From Luzula sylvatica (taxonomy: Eukaryota > Streptophyta > Magnoliopsida > Poales > Juncaceae): 64,000 bases of DNA. The stretch lies in NCBI GenBank assembly GCA_946800325.1, contig OX326960.1:39563842-39627841 (forward strand), written 5' to 3'. Of the stretch, positions 14,739 through 27,660 are shown piece after piece (within the stretch, counting starts at the first letter, position 1; the number at the start of each line of letters is the position of its first letter). Position numbers and translations under genes: made by a program. The notes under the pieces are model-generated. The model was given only the letters and a program-made list of their open reading frames with translations, ran no database searches and had not been told where the DNA came from.

Positions 14739-15145
14739 ATCCTATTTATACTAAATAGGATAAGGACACCCAAAAGGCACGTTTTAAACACACCAAACCG
14801 TGTGTACCAAAAATCTGCCAGAAAACAGCTTTTCAACACAGTGCGTCATGATGCACCATATGGTGCATCATGACTGACGATGTCAAAAAGTTTCTGGACA
14901 AAATACGCATCCTTGCGTCATGATGCACCATATGGTCCGTCATGATGCACGACCATATTTTTTCTGAATTTGGCCAAGTCCACAACCATTGCAAACTGAA
15001 CACACTAGGTACGTCATGATGCACAGTGTTATTTTGCCCAATTCTGCACAATCCTATTGTGCATTTATCTGTTTTCTCGAACGCGTACATTCGTGTGTCC
15101 TTGTGTGTGCACTTTTACGGTTGATCCGAAACTGTATTCCTTTCA
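14115..15145 (-). mobile_element. Solo LTR, family A (in satellite)
   Basis: A 1031-bp insertion that interrupts a satellite monomer. On the minus strand it begins TGAAAGGAATACAG and ends CCCATCA, so it has TG...CA termini. It is flanked by TAATT (14110-14114) and TAATG (15146-15150), a 5-bp target duplication with one mismatch. Removing one copy restores the satellite word GGAGTAATTTGAGTACGG. It matches the LTR copies at 55267-56429 and 53055-56497 at both ends and carries a TATAAATA box and a (CT)n tract downstream of it in minus-strand sense. No internal retrotransposon domain is present, so this is a solo LTR left by LTR-LTR recombination. The short open frames in it are not credible genes. 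Confidence 0.9.
14660..14735. repeat. (GA)n microsatellite inside LTR
   Basis: About 38 uninterrupted AG dinucleotides, read as (CT)n in the sense direction of the LTR, just downstream of its TATAAATA box. The other family A copy has a shorter CT tract at the equivalent place (55856-55870), so the tract expanded here. Confidence 0.95.
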
Positions 15146-15150
15146 TAATG

Positions 15151-18100
15151 TGAGTACGGAATAAAAATTGATTATTTTGCTTGTGTTACACTTCAATTTT
15201 AAGATATTTTTAAAAAATATCTTAATTCAATTTTTTGAAGGTGTTGTTAGATTTCAATTTTTGCATTTTTAAGAAACTTCTGAAAAAATTGAAATTTGTG
15301 TGTGTCAGTCTTCAATTATGGAGTTTTTTTGTGTACGACATGAAAATTGAGTATTTTTCTTGTGTTACACATGAATTTTATCATTTTTTAAAAAAATATC
15401 ATAACTTAATTTTTTTAAGGGACTTCAGTTTTTACATTTTTATAAATGTTTTGAAAAAACTGAAATTTGTGTGTGTTAGTCTCCGATTACGGAGTATATT
15501 GAGTACGACATTAAAATTTAGTATTTTTCTTGTGTTACACTTCTATTTGAACATTTTAAAAAAATACTAATGTGTGTGTGTAATTTGGGTACGACATGAA
15601 TATTGAGTATTTTTCTTGTGTTACGCTTCAATTTTTACATTTTTGAAAAAATATCATAATTGAATTTTTTGAAGGTGACTTCTGTTTTGGCATTTTTAAG
15701 ATAGTTTTGAAAAAATTGAAATTTGTGTGTGTTAGTCTTCAATTACAGAGTATTTTGAGTACGGCATGAAAATTGAGAATTTTGCTTGTGTCACACTTGA
15801 ATTTGAACATTTTTGAAAAATCTCTCAATTGCATTTTTTGAGGCTGTTAGACTTCAATTTTTGCATTTTGAAGAATGTTTTGAACAAAATGAAATTTGTG
15901 TGTATTAGTCTTCAATTACGGAGTATTTTGAGTACGGCATGAAAATTTAGTATTTTGCTTGTGTTACTCATCAATTTCGACATTTTTTAAAAATATATAT
16001 TAATTGAATTTTTTGAAGGTGTTAGACTTCAGTTTTTGCATTTTGAAGAAATTTTTTAATAAACTGAAATGTGTGTGTGTTAGTCTTCAATTACGGAGTA
16101 TTTTGAGTACGACATGAAAATCGACTATTTTGCTTGTGTTACACTTCAATTTGAACATTTTTAAAAAACATATCTTAATTGAAGTTTTTGAAGGTGTTGT
16201 TAGACTTCAGTTTTTGCATTTTTAATAATTTTTTAAAAAAATTGAAATTTGTGTGTGTTAGTCCTCGATTAAGGAGTATTTTTAGTGCTTGAAAACTGAG
16301 TGTAGTCTTTCAATTACGGAGTATTTTGAGTACCACATGAAAATTGAGTATTTTGCATGTGTTGCACATCAGTTTGAACATTTAAAAAAATATCATAATT
16401 GAATTGTTTGAAGGTGTTAGACTTCTATTTTAGCATTTTTAAGAAAGTTTTGAAAAAATTGAAATTTTTATATGTTAGTCTTCAATTATTGAGTATTTTG
16501 AGTACGACATGAAAACTAAGTACTTTGGTTCTTTTACACTTCAAATTTTACATTTAAAAAATATATATCTTAATTGAATTTTTTTAAGTTGTTAGACTTT
16601 TGGTTTTGAATTTTTAATAATTTTTTGAAAACATTGAAATTTGTGTGTGTTAAGTCTTCAATTACGGAGTATTTTGAGTACGACATGAAAATTGAGTATT
16701 TTGGTTGTATTACACTTCAATTTGAACAGACTTCAATTTTTGCATTTTTAAGAATATTTTTAAAAAATTGAAATTTGTGTGTGTTAGTCTTCAATTACGG
16801 AGTATTTTGAGTATGACATGAAAATTTAGTATTTTTCTTGTGTTACACTTCAATTTTTACGTTTTTAAAAAAGTTACATAATTAAATTTTTTGAAGGTGT
16901 TAGACTTCTGTTTTTGCACTTTAAAGAAACTTTTGAAAAAAATTTAATTGGTGTGTTAGTCGTCAATTACGGAGTATTTTGAGTACGACATGAAAATTTA
17001 GTATTTTGCTTGTGTGACACTTCAATTTTAACATATTTTTAAAAAATATCTAATTTTAAGGTGTTAGACATCAGTTTTTGCATTCTTATGAATTCAAAGA
17101 AAAAATTGAAATTTATGTGTGTTAGTCTTCAATTATGGAGTATTTTGAGTACGACATGAAAATTGATTATTTTGCTTGTGTTACACTTCAATTTAAACAT
17201 TTTTAAAAAAAATATCTTCATTCAATTTTTTTTAGGGTGTGTGTTAGTCTTCAATTACGGAGTATTTTCAACACGTCATGAAAATTGAGTATTCTGCTTG
17301 TGTTACACTTCAATTTGAACATTTTTAAAAAACATCCTAATTGAACTTTTTGAAGGTGTTAGACTTCGGTTTTTGTATTTTGAAGAAATTTTTGAAAAAA
17401 CTGAAATTTGTGTGTGTTAGTCCTCAATTACGGACTATTTTGAGTACGACATAAAAATTGAGTATTTTGCTTGTGCTACATTTCAATTTGATCGTTTTAA
17501 AAAAAATATCTTAATTGAGTTTTTTGAAGATGTTAGACTTCAGTTTATGCATTTTTAAGAAACTTTTGAAAAAATTGAAATTTGTGTGTGTTAGTCTTCA
17601 ATTACGGAGTATTTTGAGTACGGCATGAAAATTGAGTATTTTGCTTGTGTTCCACTTGAATTTGAACATTTTTAAAAAATATCTCAATTGCATTTTTTGA
17701 AGCTGTTAGACTTCAATTTTTGCATTTTGAAGAATGTTTTGAAAAAAATGAAATTTGTGCGTATTAGTCTTCAATTACGGATTATTTTGAGTGCGGCATG
17801 AAAATTGAGTACTTTGCTTCTGTTACACTTCCATTTTAACATTTTTAAAAAACTATCTTTCTTGAATTTTTTGAAGGTGTTAGACTTCTGTATTTGCATT
17901 TTTAATAATTTTTGAAAAAAATTGAAATTTGTGTGTGTTAGTCTTCAATTACGGAGTATTTTGTGTACAGCATGAAAATTGAGTATTTTGCTTGTGTTAA
18001 ACTTCAATTTGAACATTTTCTTAAAAAATATCTTAATTGAATTATTTGAAGGTGTTAGACTTCAATTTTTGCATTTTCAAGAATATTTTTAAAAAATTGA

Positions 18101-21100
18101 AGTTTGTGTGTGTTAGTCTTCAATTACGGAGTATTTTGAGTCAGACATGAAAATTTAGTATTTTGCTTGTGTTACACTTCAATTTTTACGTTTTTAAAAA
18201 AATTCCATAATTGAATTTTTTTTAAGGTGTTAGTTAGACTTCTGATTTTGCATTTTCAAGAAAGTTTTGGAAAAATTTAAATTTGTATGTGTTAGTCTTC
18301 AATTACGGAGTATTTTGAGTATAACATGAAAATTTAGTATTTTGCTTGTGTTACTCGTCAATTTGAACATTTTCTAAAAAATATCTTAATTGAATTTTTT
18401 GAAGGTGTTACACTTCAGTTTTTGCATTTATAAGAAATTTTATGAAAAAATTTAAATTTTTGTGTGGTCGTCTCTAATTACGGAGTATTTTTTGTGCACG
18501 ACATGAAAATTGAGTATTTTGCTTGTGTTACGCTTCAATTTTTACATTTTTGAAAAAAAATATCATAATAGAATTTTTTGAAGGTGTTAGACTTCTGTTT
18601 TCGCATTTTTAAGAAAGTTATGAAAAAATTAAAATTTCTGTGTGTTAGTCTTCAATTACAGAGTATTTTGAGTACGACATGAAAATTCAGTATTTTGCTT
18701 GTGTTACGCTTGAATTTGAACATTTTTAACAAATATCTTCATTGAATTTTTTGTAGGTGTTAGACTTCATTTTATGCAATTTTAAGAATTTTTTGAAAAT
18801 ATAAAATTTGTGTGTGTTAGTCTTCAATTACGGAGTGTTTTGAGTACGACATGAAAATTGAGTGTTTTGCTTGTGTTACACTTCAATTTGAACATTTTAA
18901 CAAAATATATCTTAATTGAATTTTTTGAAGGTGTTGGACTTCAATTTTTGTATTTTTAAGAAATTTTTGAAATAATTGACATTTGTGTGTGTTAGTCTTC
19001 AATTACGGAGTATTTTGAGTACGGCATGAAAATTGAGTATTTTGCTTGTGTTACACTTCAATTGGAACATTTTTAAAAAAAAAATCTTAATTGAATTTTT
19101 TGAAGCTGTTAGACTTCAGCTTTTGCATTTTAATGAATTTTTTGAATAATTGAAATTTGGGTGCGTTAGTCTTCGATTACGGAGTATTTTGAGTACGTCA
19201 TGAAAATTTAGTATTTTTCATGTGTTACACTTTAATTTGAACATTTTAAAAAAATATATCTTAATTGAATTTTTTGAAAGTGTTAGACTTCAGTTTCTGC
19301 ATTTTTATGAATTGTTTTCAAAAAAAATGAAATTTGTGTGTGGTCTTCAATTACGGAGTAATTTGAGTACGGAATAACAATTGATTATTTTGCTTGTGTT
19401 ACACTTCAATTTTACCTTATTTTTAAAACATATCTTAATTCAAAATTTTGAAGGTGGTAGACTTCAGTTTTTGCATCTTTAAGAATCTTTTGAAAAAATT
19501 GAAATTTGTGTGTGTTAGTCTTCAATTATGGAGTATTTTGAGTACGACGTGAAAAATGAGAATTTTGCTTGTGTTATACTTCAATTTGAACATTTTAAAA
19601 AAAAATGACTTAATTGAATTTTTTGAAGGTGTTAGACATTTGTTTTTGCTTTTTTAAGCATTTTTTGAAAAAAAATGAAATTTGTGTGTATTAGTCTTCA
19701 ATTACGGAGTATTTTGCTTACAGAATAAAATTGATTATTTTGCTTGTGTTACACTTCAATTTTAACATATATTTAAAAAATAACTTACTTCCATTTTTTG
19801 AAGGTGTTAGACTTCAGTTTTTTGCATTTTTAAGAAACATTTGAAAAAATTGAAATTTGTGTGTTAGTCTTCAATTATGAAGGTTTTTTGTGCATGACAT
19901 GGAAATTGAGTATTTTGCTTGTGTTACACTTCAGTTTTAACATTTTTTTTAAGAAAATATCATAATTGAATTTTTTGAAGGTGTTGGACTTCAGTGTTCG
20001 CATTTTTAAGAAATTTTGAAAAAATTGAGTACGACATGAAAATTGAAATTTGTGTGTGGTCTTCAATTACGGAGTACTTTTGAGTACAACATCAAAATTG
20101 AATATTTTGCTTGTGTTGCACTTCAATTTGAACATTTTCTAAAAAAATATCTTGATTGAATTTTTTGAAGGTTAACGACTTCTGTTTTTGTATTTTTAAG
20201 CAATTTTTGAAAATTGAAATTTGTGTGTGTTAGTCTTCAATTACGGAGTATTTTGATTAGGACATGAAAATGGAGTATTTAGCTTGTGTTACACTTCAGT
20301 TTGAATATTTTTAAAAAATATATAATAATTGAATTTTTTGAAGGTGTTAGACTTCAATTTTTGCATTTTCAAGAATATTTTTAAAAAATTGAATTTTTTG
20401 TGTGTTAGTCTTTAATTACGGAGTATTTTGAGTACGACATGAAAATTTAGTATTTTGCTTGTGTTACACTTCAATTTTTACGTTTTTAAAAAAATTTCAT
20501 AATTGAATTTTTTTGAAGGTGTTAGTTAGACTTCTGATTTTGCATTTTTAAGAAAGTTTTGAAAAAATTTAAATTTGTATGTGTTAGTCTTCAATTACGG
20601 AGTATTTTGAGTATAACATGAAAATTTAGTATTTTGCTTGTGTTACTCATCAATTTGAACATTTTCTAAAAAATATCTTAATTGAATTTTTTGAAGGTGT
20701 TACACTTCAGTTTTTGCATTTTTAAGAAATTTTTTGAAAAAATTTAAATTTGTGTGTGTTCGTCTCTAATTACGGAGTATTTTGTGTTCGACATGAAAAT
20801 TGAGTATTTTGCTTGTGTTACACTTCAATTTTTACATTTTTGAAAAAAAAAATATCATAATTGAATTTTTTGAAGGTGTTAGACTTTTGTTTTCGCATTT
20901 TTAAGAAAGTTATGAAAAAATTAAAATTTCTGTGTGTTAGTCTTCAATTACATAGTATTTTGATTACGACATGAAAATTCAGTATTTTTCTTGTGTTACG
21001 CTTGAATTTGAATATTTTTAAAAAATATCGTAATTGAATTTTTTGTAGGTGTTAGACTTCAATTTTTGCAATTTTAAGAATTTTTTGAAAATATAAAATT

Positions 21101-22328
21101 TGTGCGTGTTAGTCTTCAATTACGGAGTATTTTGAGTACGACATGAAAATTGAGTGTTTTGCTTGTGTTACACTTCAATTTTAACATTTTTAAAATATAT
21201 AACATAATTGAATTGTTTGAAGGTGTTAGACTTCAGTTTTTGCATTTTTAAGAAATTTTTGAGTACGGCATGAAAATTGAGTATTACGGAGTATATTGAG
21301 TACGGCATGAAAATTGAGTATTTTTCTTGTGTTACATTTCAATTTGAACATTTTTTAAAAATATCTTTATTGAATTTTTTGTAGGTGTTTGACTTCAATT
21401 TTTACATTTTTAAGAATTTCTTGAAAATATAAAATTTGTGTGTATTAGCTTCAATTACGGAGTATTTTGAGTACGGCATGAAAATTAATTATTTTGCTTG
21501 TGTTACACTTCAATTTGAACATATTTTTAAAAAATATCTTAATTCAATTTTTTGAAGGTGTTAGACTTCAGTTTTTGCATTTTTAAGAAACTTTTCAAAA
21601 AATTGAAATATGTGTGTATTAGTCTTCAATTATGGAGTAATTTGAGTACGGAATAAAAATTGATTATTTTTCTTGTGTTACACTTCAATTTTAACATATT
21701 TTAAAAAATATCTTAATTGACTTTGTTTAAAGAATGAAATTTTGAGTCTTAATTGACTTTGTTCAAAATATATCTTAATATAGAAATTTTTGAATGTGTT
21801 AGTCTTCAGTTACGGTGTTTTTTGAGGAAAATATGATATTAAGTATTTTCTCATTTTAGATATCAATTTCAAGAGTTTTTAGAAAAACATGATAAGTGAT
21901 TGTTTTGAAGGTGCCTTCACTTTAAGTATTTTCGATTTTTTTTTTATAATATAGAAATTTGCATGTGTTAGTCTTTAATTGTGATATTTTTTGATTAAAA
22001 CATGAAAACTAAGTATTTTTCTCTTTCTTGGCCTCAATTTTGATATTTTAATAAAAATATGATTTTAATTTTTTGGAAGGTGTTAGACTTCACTTTTTGC
22101 ATTTTTTGAATTTTTGTGAAATTATAAATTTGGACGTGTTAGTCTTAACTTACTGTTTTGGTTTAGTGAAATAGACACTAAAATTGAGCATGTATCTCAT
22201 TTTAGACAACTATTATGACAATTTTATAAATATATGATAACTGATTTTTTTAAGGTGTTAGACTTCACTTTTGGCATTTTTTTTTGAAATTTTCGAAAAA
22301 ATAGAAATTTGCATGTGTTAGTATTCAC
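15151..22328 (-). repeat. 175-bp satellite array, block 2b (- orientation)
   Basis: Continuation of block 2 beyond the solo LTR, about 41 monomers in - orientation. Variant-specific words near 18231 recur at 20523 (offset 2292, 13 monomers), and the similarity covers roughly 1 kb, including a rare GTCTCTAATTACGG variant. From about 21720 the monomers diverge sharply: the threefold subunit spacing can still be followed, but the conserved CGGAGTATTTTGAGTACG core is lost. This marks the start of the decayed array edge. Confidence 0.9.
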
Positions 22329-22768
22329 TGAAAGAAATACAGTTTCGGATCAACCGTAAAATGTACACAAGGATAAACGATCGTACGCGTTCGTGGGCAT
22401 AAATAATATGTATATTAGATGCACATATGTATATTGGATATACATAGTTAAATTGATAAGAAACGGTTTTATTAAGAAAACCAGAAAATTCAGTTTAAGC
22501 AGTTTTAGTAAAACTGGCATAACTTTCAGTGGATAACTCCAATTTGAATGGTTAAAATTGGGTTAGATAGATAATGAGATTATCTAGAACTTTCATATAG
22601 AAATATTTTTCATGTGAGCGAAGTATCAGTGTCGTTTTAATGGAATATCGAAAGGGTGCGACTGTTTGACATATACAGTTAGTAAAACGTCCGTAACTTT
22701 CGCATCCGAACTCCAATTGGGCCAGATCCAATTGGGTTGGAAAGATAATAAGATTATCTAGAACTTTC
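22329..22768 (+). mobile_element. Truncated family A LTR
   Basis: A 440-bp segment starting TGAAAGAAATACAG that follows the first 440 bp of the family A LTR at 55267-55706 closely, including the TATGTATATTGGATATACAT stretch. It stops abruptly at AGAACTTTC and satellite sequence resumes. The 3' two thirds of the LTR and part of a satellite monomer are missing, so the copy was probably truncated by a deletion; no target duplication can be identified. Confidence 0.85.
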
Positions 22769-23640
22769 TGACATTTTTTGAAATTTTTGAAATATCATAT
22801 ATTTGCACGTGTTAGTCTGAAATTGTGATTTTGGTTTTGTGAAATAAACATTAAATTGAGTATTTTTATCGCTTTAGACATCAATTTTGAATTTTTAGAA
22901 ATATATGATAATTGATTTTTTTGAAGGTGTTAAACTTCAATTTTGGTATTTTTTTGAAGTTTTTTAAAAAATAAAAATTTACACGTGTTAGAAACACATG
23001 AAATTAAGTATTGTTCTCGTTTTAGACATCAATTTTGAGAGCTTTTAGAAAAATATGACAAGTGATTTTTTGAAGGTGTTAAGACTTCACTTTTACATTT
23101 TTCTAATTTTTTTGAAAAATATTGAAATTTGCATGTGTTAGTCTTCAATTGCGGTGTGTTTCGAGGAAAACATGAAGACATAGTATTTTTTCTCTTTCTT
23201 GACGTCAATTTTGATATTTGAAGAAAAAAATGGTATATGATGTTTTTGGAAGGTGTTAGACTTCATTTTTTGCGTTTTTTTGAAATTTTTGAAAAGTCAT
23301 ATATTTACACGTGTTAGTCTTAAATTACGGTTTTGGTTTAGTTAAGTAAACATAAAAATTGAATATTTGCTCGTTTCGGAAATCAATTTTGATATTTTTA
23401 GAAATATATTGATTTTCTTGAAGGTTAGACTTCACATTTGGCATTTTTTTTTGAAATTTTTGAAAAATTAGAAATTTGCACGTGTTAATCTTCAATTGCT
23501 TTATGATTTTAGAATAACATGAAATTTAGTTTTTTCTCGTTCAATACATCAATTTCGTGAGTTTTTAGAAAAAATATGATAAGTTACTTTTTTTAAGGTG
23601 TTACACTTCACTTTCAGACTTTTTCGACTTTTTGGAAAAA
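22769..23640 (-). repeat. Decayed satellite edge (- orientation)
   Basis: Strongly diverged monomers in - orientation. The recurring words TGTTAGTCTT, GAAGGTGTTAGACTTCA and TTTTGAAATTTTTGAAAA keep the roughly 58-bp subunit rhythm, but intervening sequence has drifted. No gene is visible. Confidence 0.8.
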
Positions 23641-24050
23641 TATGCAAATTTCTATTTTTTTCAAGAAATTAAAAAAAAAACGCAACAAGTAAAGTCTTAA
23701 CACCTTTTAAAAAAAATAATTCTCATAATTTTAGAAAAATATCAAAATTAATGTCAAGAACGTGAAAAATACTCAATTTTCATATTTTCCAAAAAAACAA
23801 CGTAATTGTTGACTAACGCATGCAAATTTCTATTTTTTCAATAATTTCGAAAAATGTCAAAATTAAAGTCTAACACCTTAAAAAAAATCAATTATAATAT
23901 TTTTCTAAAATTGTTTATATTGATGTCTAAAACGAAAAAATACTCAATTTCATGTTTTTCTTAAAAAATCGTAATTGAAGACAAACACATATAAATTTCT
24001 ATTTTTTTATAAATTTCAAAAATTTAAACAAGTAAGAAATACTCAATTTC
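23641..24050 (+). repeat. Decayed satellite, orientation flips back (+)
   Basis: About two and a half monomers in + orientation, recognised by AAGTCTAACACCTT and TGCAAATTTCTATTTTTT. The flip is near 23640, where TATGCAAATTTC follows minus-orientation sequence directly. The array ends near 24050, where unique sequence with a GGGGGAGGGGG run begins. Confidence 0.78.
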
Positions 24051-24497
24051 ATAGTTTGTGGTAAATTGATTGGGGGAGGGGGAGCTATGTCAAACTCCCC
24101 CAACATTGTACAGCTGCAATTAAGGAGGAGAGGTATTATGTCTTTTTCATGATCCAAACTCAACTTGAAAACTCCTTCCCACAACCAGGCCCTAATTTCT
24201 TTATAGGTGTATATGTTGGTGATGTTTAGCATTTGTTTTCTGAATAAGAGATGTTTGTGAGAATGTTTATCATTATTATTTTGTAGTTTAAAAGTCCAAC
24301 TCAAGAAAACAAAAAATTACAGGGATTTTTTGGCTTAAGGTGCCAAGAAAAGGAGGAGGAAGTCCTCATGTGAAGCGGATACGAAGGGATTTCAGATATC
24401 AATGAAGGAGATTTATGCATAGAACTAAAAGTTTTATAATTAGAGTTGTCGAGTGAAGTGAACAAACCAATCGAAATACTCAACTACTAGAAAATTA
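24051..24497. other. Unique sequence between satellite and hAT remnant
   Basis: No recognisable gene. On the minus strand two adjacent open stretches (about 24090-24304 and 24304-24483) have a composition less AT-biased than the surroundings, with protein-like sequence such as YKEIRAWLWEGVFKLSLD. I cannot assign them to a family; they could be a decayed exon or chance. Confidence 0.35.
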
Positions 24498-24722
24498 TGT
24501 TATCCGAATTATTGAATTTCTTATAGAATTTTTTCAACCAATCCGGTTACGGTTGCATCCGGAGAAAGAAGTTTTTCAAAATTGAAACTAATAAAAAATT
24601 ATCTTCGATCGATCATGTCTCGAGAAAAGTTAAATCAATTAGCAATTTTATCTATCGAAAATAATTTTGCCGAATATCTAGATAATTTAAATTTAATTGA
24701 TGTATTCACTTTACAAAAATAA
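24498..24722 (+). pseudogene. hAT transposase C-terminal remnant
   Basis: An open segment ending in TAA at 24720-24722 encodes PVTVASGERSFSKLKLIK followed by NYLRSIMSREKLNQLAILSI. This is the hallmark C-terminal dimerisation (hATC) block of plant hAT transposases of the zinc finger MYM type 1-like group. Only the last 65 or so codons are intact; the catalytic RNase H-like part, BED finger and element termini are not visible upstream, where satellite and unique sequence begin within 450 bp. It is therefore a 5'-truncated relic. The stop codon lies where the family usually ends, so the carboxyl terminus itself looks authentic. Confidence 0.85.
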
Positions 24723-27134
24723 GCGTTCTCGGTTTTCTTTTTTGGGACATGGAGAGAGAGAGGCGCCGAAGGGCATTCACCAATCTAAGCAGAGAAAAGC
24801 AGCATCTCGTAGAAGAGATTTTGGAGGAGGTTCACGGTTCCAACTAATCTGAGGGTGCTTGAAAGATATATTTTTCGGAATGGGCCGGATTTTGTTTCAA
24901 GGGATATGATTTTGCTTTGGACCATTAGTTACCTTAGTTTAGTTTATTTGCAAAGAATTGTATAAGCAGTATGGGTCTAAGCAAAAACAAATACAAACCA
25001 TGTAAATATTTATCTATTCGAGCTCCAATTGTGGCCCGTAAACTTACCAAGTGGGCTGGATCGGGAAAAAAATAACCCAGTAAGATCTCTTCGTGAAATC
25101 CATTTTATTCTGTTTTTGATGCGTAGATTGCCATGATGATGGAATTTCTTTTTCTTTCATTATTTTCTTCTTCTTTTTTGATATTATGCCATGATGGAAT
25201 GAATTTCTTATTCATAAATCAACCAAATTTCGAATATGTGCCCTATCATTTTCGGCTTGCATCATGTTATTCTTGGAATAAGATTTATCACTACAATTAT
25301 TTACCAATGTTTATCCAGTCTTCTCCAATACAAGAACAAGAGTTGTATTAATATGTATTTATCATGGGTTTTTCTCTAATGATATTTATTAGTAGCAATC
25401 AATTTAAAATGGAAAATCCTCACAAGGTGTGTACACACTTGTTAGTAGCTTAAAACTTATTTGAAATATTTTCGATAATTATTCATATCTTGAACAGTTC
25501 CGTTAAAAATAGGCTAGGTCACTATATTTTTGAGTTTTTTTTTTTTTTTTTTTTTTTGAATCAGCCTTGTTATGATAAGAAGGATTTATAAAATAATATT
25601 TCTTATGCTTGAGATTTGTATGAATAGCATATTCATTTAGCAAAGTTAATTTGGCTTTTGACAATAATATTTCCCCTAATTTTTTTACAAACATAAACTT
25701 AAAAATGTCATTTTTTTTTTAAAAAAAAAATCAATCGTTGCAAGGTTATTTTCAAGAAAAAACAACACATATTTAAATGATGAGTTTGATGTAGATATTC
25801 ATAGTGCGAAGACACGCAAAAACTCGTAGCCACTTTGATCATATTTTAAGTACTAATTAGAAGTTTCTTAAAAGCTCTTCCCTTTTGTTAATTAGTTAGC
25901 CTTTCAGAATTATAATATGCCATTAAGACTAATCATTCAGCACTATGGAGTTTATGTTTATCATGAAAATTAATAAAAAAATCTATGTGTGTTCCACTAG
26001 CTTCAAATTGTGCAATGAAATTCGACTAAAGAGTGGTCCTTTTTTATAAATTGACGTTGATTAATTTACAGTAAGGTATAAGTTTCTATCAGAACCATGT
26101 ATAAAAAGTTTAATCCATGGTTTATTTAAGAGTAATTTTAACTTTATAAAAAGGAAATAAGATAAGAATAATATAATTAAGTTTAAATACATTAAGTCGC
26201 TTTCAAAAGATGCTTATTTGAAGCTATGTATTTGTGATTAAAACTTCAAATTTCACTTAAATTCGTGTCATTTATATAGGTTTAATGAACTCAAATATCA
26301 AATGAAAGTCGGCTTATTTTGTACAACATGACATTATTGCACCAATTTAAGAACTAGTAATGCATGTATCAATAATACAAAGCGAGCTTCTTTACTTAGT
26401 CGATAAAACACAAACTAGGATTAATTAAATAATATTGATTGCGTTAATGTTGTTGCCAAGTTTAAGCCTTTAACTTCGTGCAGTGCATAATTAAATAAAC
26501 TGTATAAATATTATAAAGTCTGATACTGATTCTAGATTCATTAATTTATTAAGTTAAGTCGTCTTATTTAATTCTTACATTAAAGCTAGAGAACTTGCTA
26601 GGCCTTCTTTTTGTGAACTGGTGCGAGTTGTGAAGAATATATAGTTTTTTTTTTGTGATAATAATTTTCCTGTATAGTTTTACGAAAAAATTAATTTGTG
26701 CCTGAACTATAATTTTATCTACTAGTTATTTTCTTAGTAACTTATAATTTCATTGATTGAGTTGAAGAGGTGCCAATTGTTTAGATTAGAAAAAAGCTCA
26801 AATTGTCAATATCAAGCCAAAATAGGCTCAAATAATCTAATTCAAAAGAAAAAAGAAATAGGCTCAAATAATCAACAACTAAACCTTTTGATCTCTACCG
26901 TTCTTTCTATGATGGACCTCTCTTTTGATCGAATCCTTGTCTCTATGTATGTATCTTTTGAAACCAAACATTTCATCCGTACTCCAAATTATAGGCTTTG
27001 CACCAATTAATAAACGAGTGGTGATGCATGTCCATTTTAAAATCTCATAGATCGATTGATGTGTTGGTGTCTGCAATAATGATGGTGGTAAACCATGAAT
27101 ATTAATTTTTTTTCATCATATATAGATAAAAAAA
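24723..27134. other. AT-rich intergenic, no gene seen
   Basis: Very AT-rich DNA with homopolymer tracts (T run at 25538-25558, mixed T/A tract near 25710-25729). Open frames are short and lack recognisable motifs, splice context or composition bias. Confidence 0.6.
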
Positions 27135-27660
27135 GTAAAAAATATCCACAATTTCACACATCATTAATTTATTTAATAGTTTAAACAAGTTTGTTTACCA
27201 CCATTTATAATATTAATTGATCAAATTTATAAATTTGGAAAAGAAATTATTTGACCGAATTAATACACCGTTTAACATGTGTTAAACGGATACACATGAA
27301 TAAAATATCATAAAAAATAAACAAAAATATAACAGTAAAAATAAAAATAATAAGTTCGCAAAAGTTAGCAAAATAAAAATGACAATATTTTGTTTTTAAA
27401 AAAAAATTGAAAAGAAAATAATAAAATTTGTTAAATAATTATGACTTGTCAGTTGTAAAATCAAATATAATAAATAATTAAATAAACCAAATCATTTTTA
27501 ATAATTTGGTTCCTAACATAATAAATATCATTTACCATCTAATTAATAATATTATGCCACATAATTAATATCATGTATTAATTTGCATAATTTTATTGTT
27601 TACCATATATTGATTTGAATTTAGCATTAATTGAGTCCATTAAATTTCTGCCAACACATC
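27135..27660 (+). repeat. AT-rich dispersed repeat, copy 1
   Basis: Shares a run of landmarks in the same order with the reverse complement of 30850-31365: TTTCACACATCAT, a GTTTACCACCAT/GTTCACCATCAT word, CAAATTTATAAATTTG, AACATGTGTTAAA and, at the far end, AATTTAGCATTAA followed by AAATTTCTGCCAAC. It contains the palindrome CCGTTTAACATG/TGTTAAACGG near 27269. No coding capacity. Element class is undetermined, probably a non-autonomous DNA transposon. Confidence 0.55.

Noticed and set aside
14098..15090. Open frames in and around the (GA)n tract of the solo LTR, including poly-RE and poly-SL peptides
   Set aside because: Low-complexity translation of a microsatellite and LTR sequence; the same LTR elsewhere does not keep the frames.
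4071..20066. Open reading frames of 60-111 codons inside the satellite array
   Set aside because: They are translations of satellite monomers (repeated Lys/Asn/Phe-rich words), vary between monomers and have no start, splice or codon bias support.
1..24050. Calling the array the functional centromere
   Set aside because: Monomer length fits, but no CENH3 evidence can be read from sequence, and no centromeric retrotransposon domain is visible; subtelomeric or interstitial heterochromatin is equally possible.
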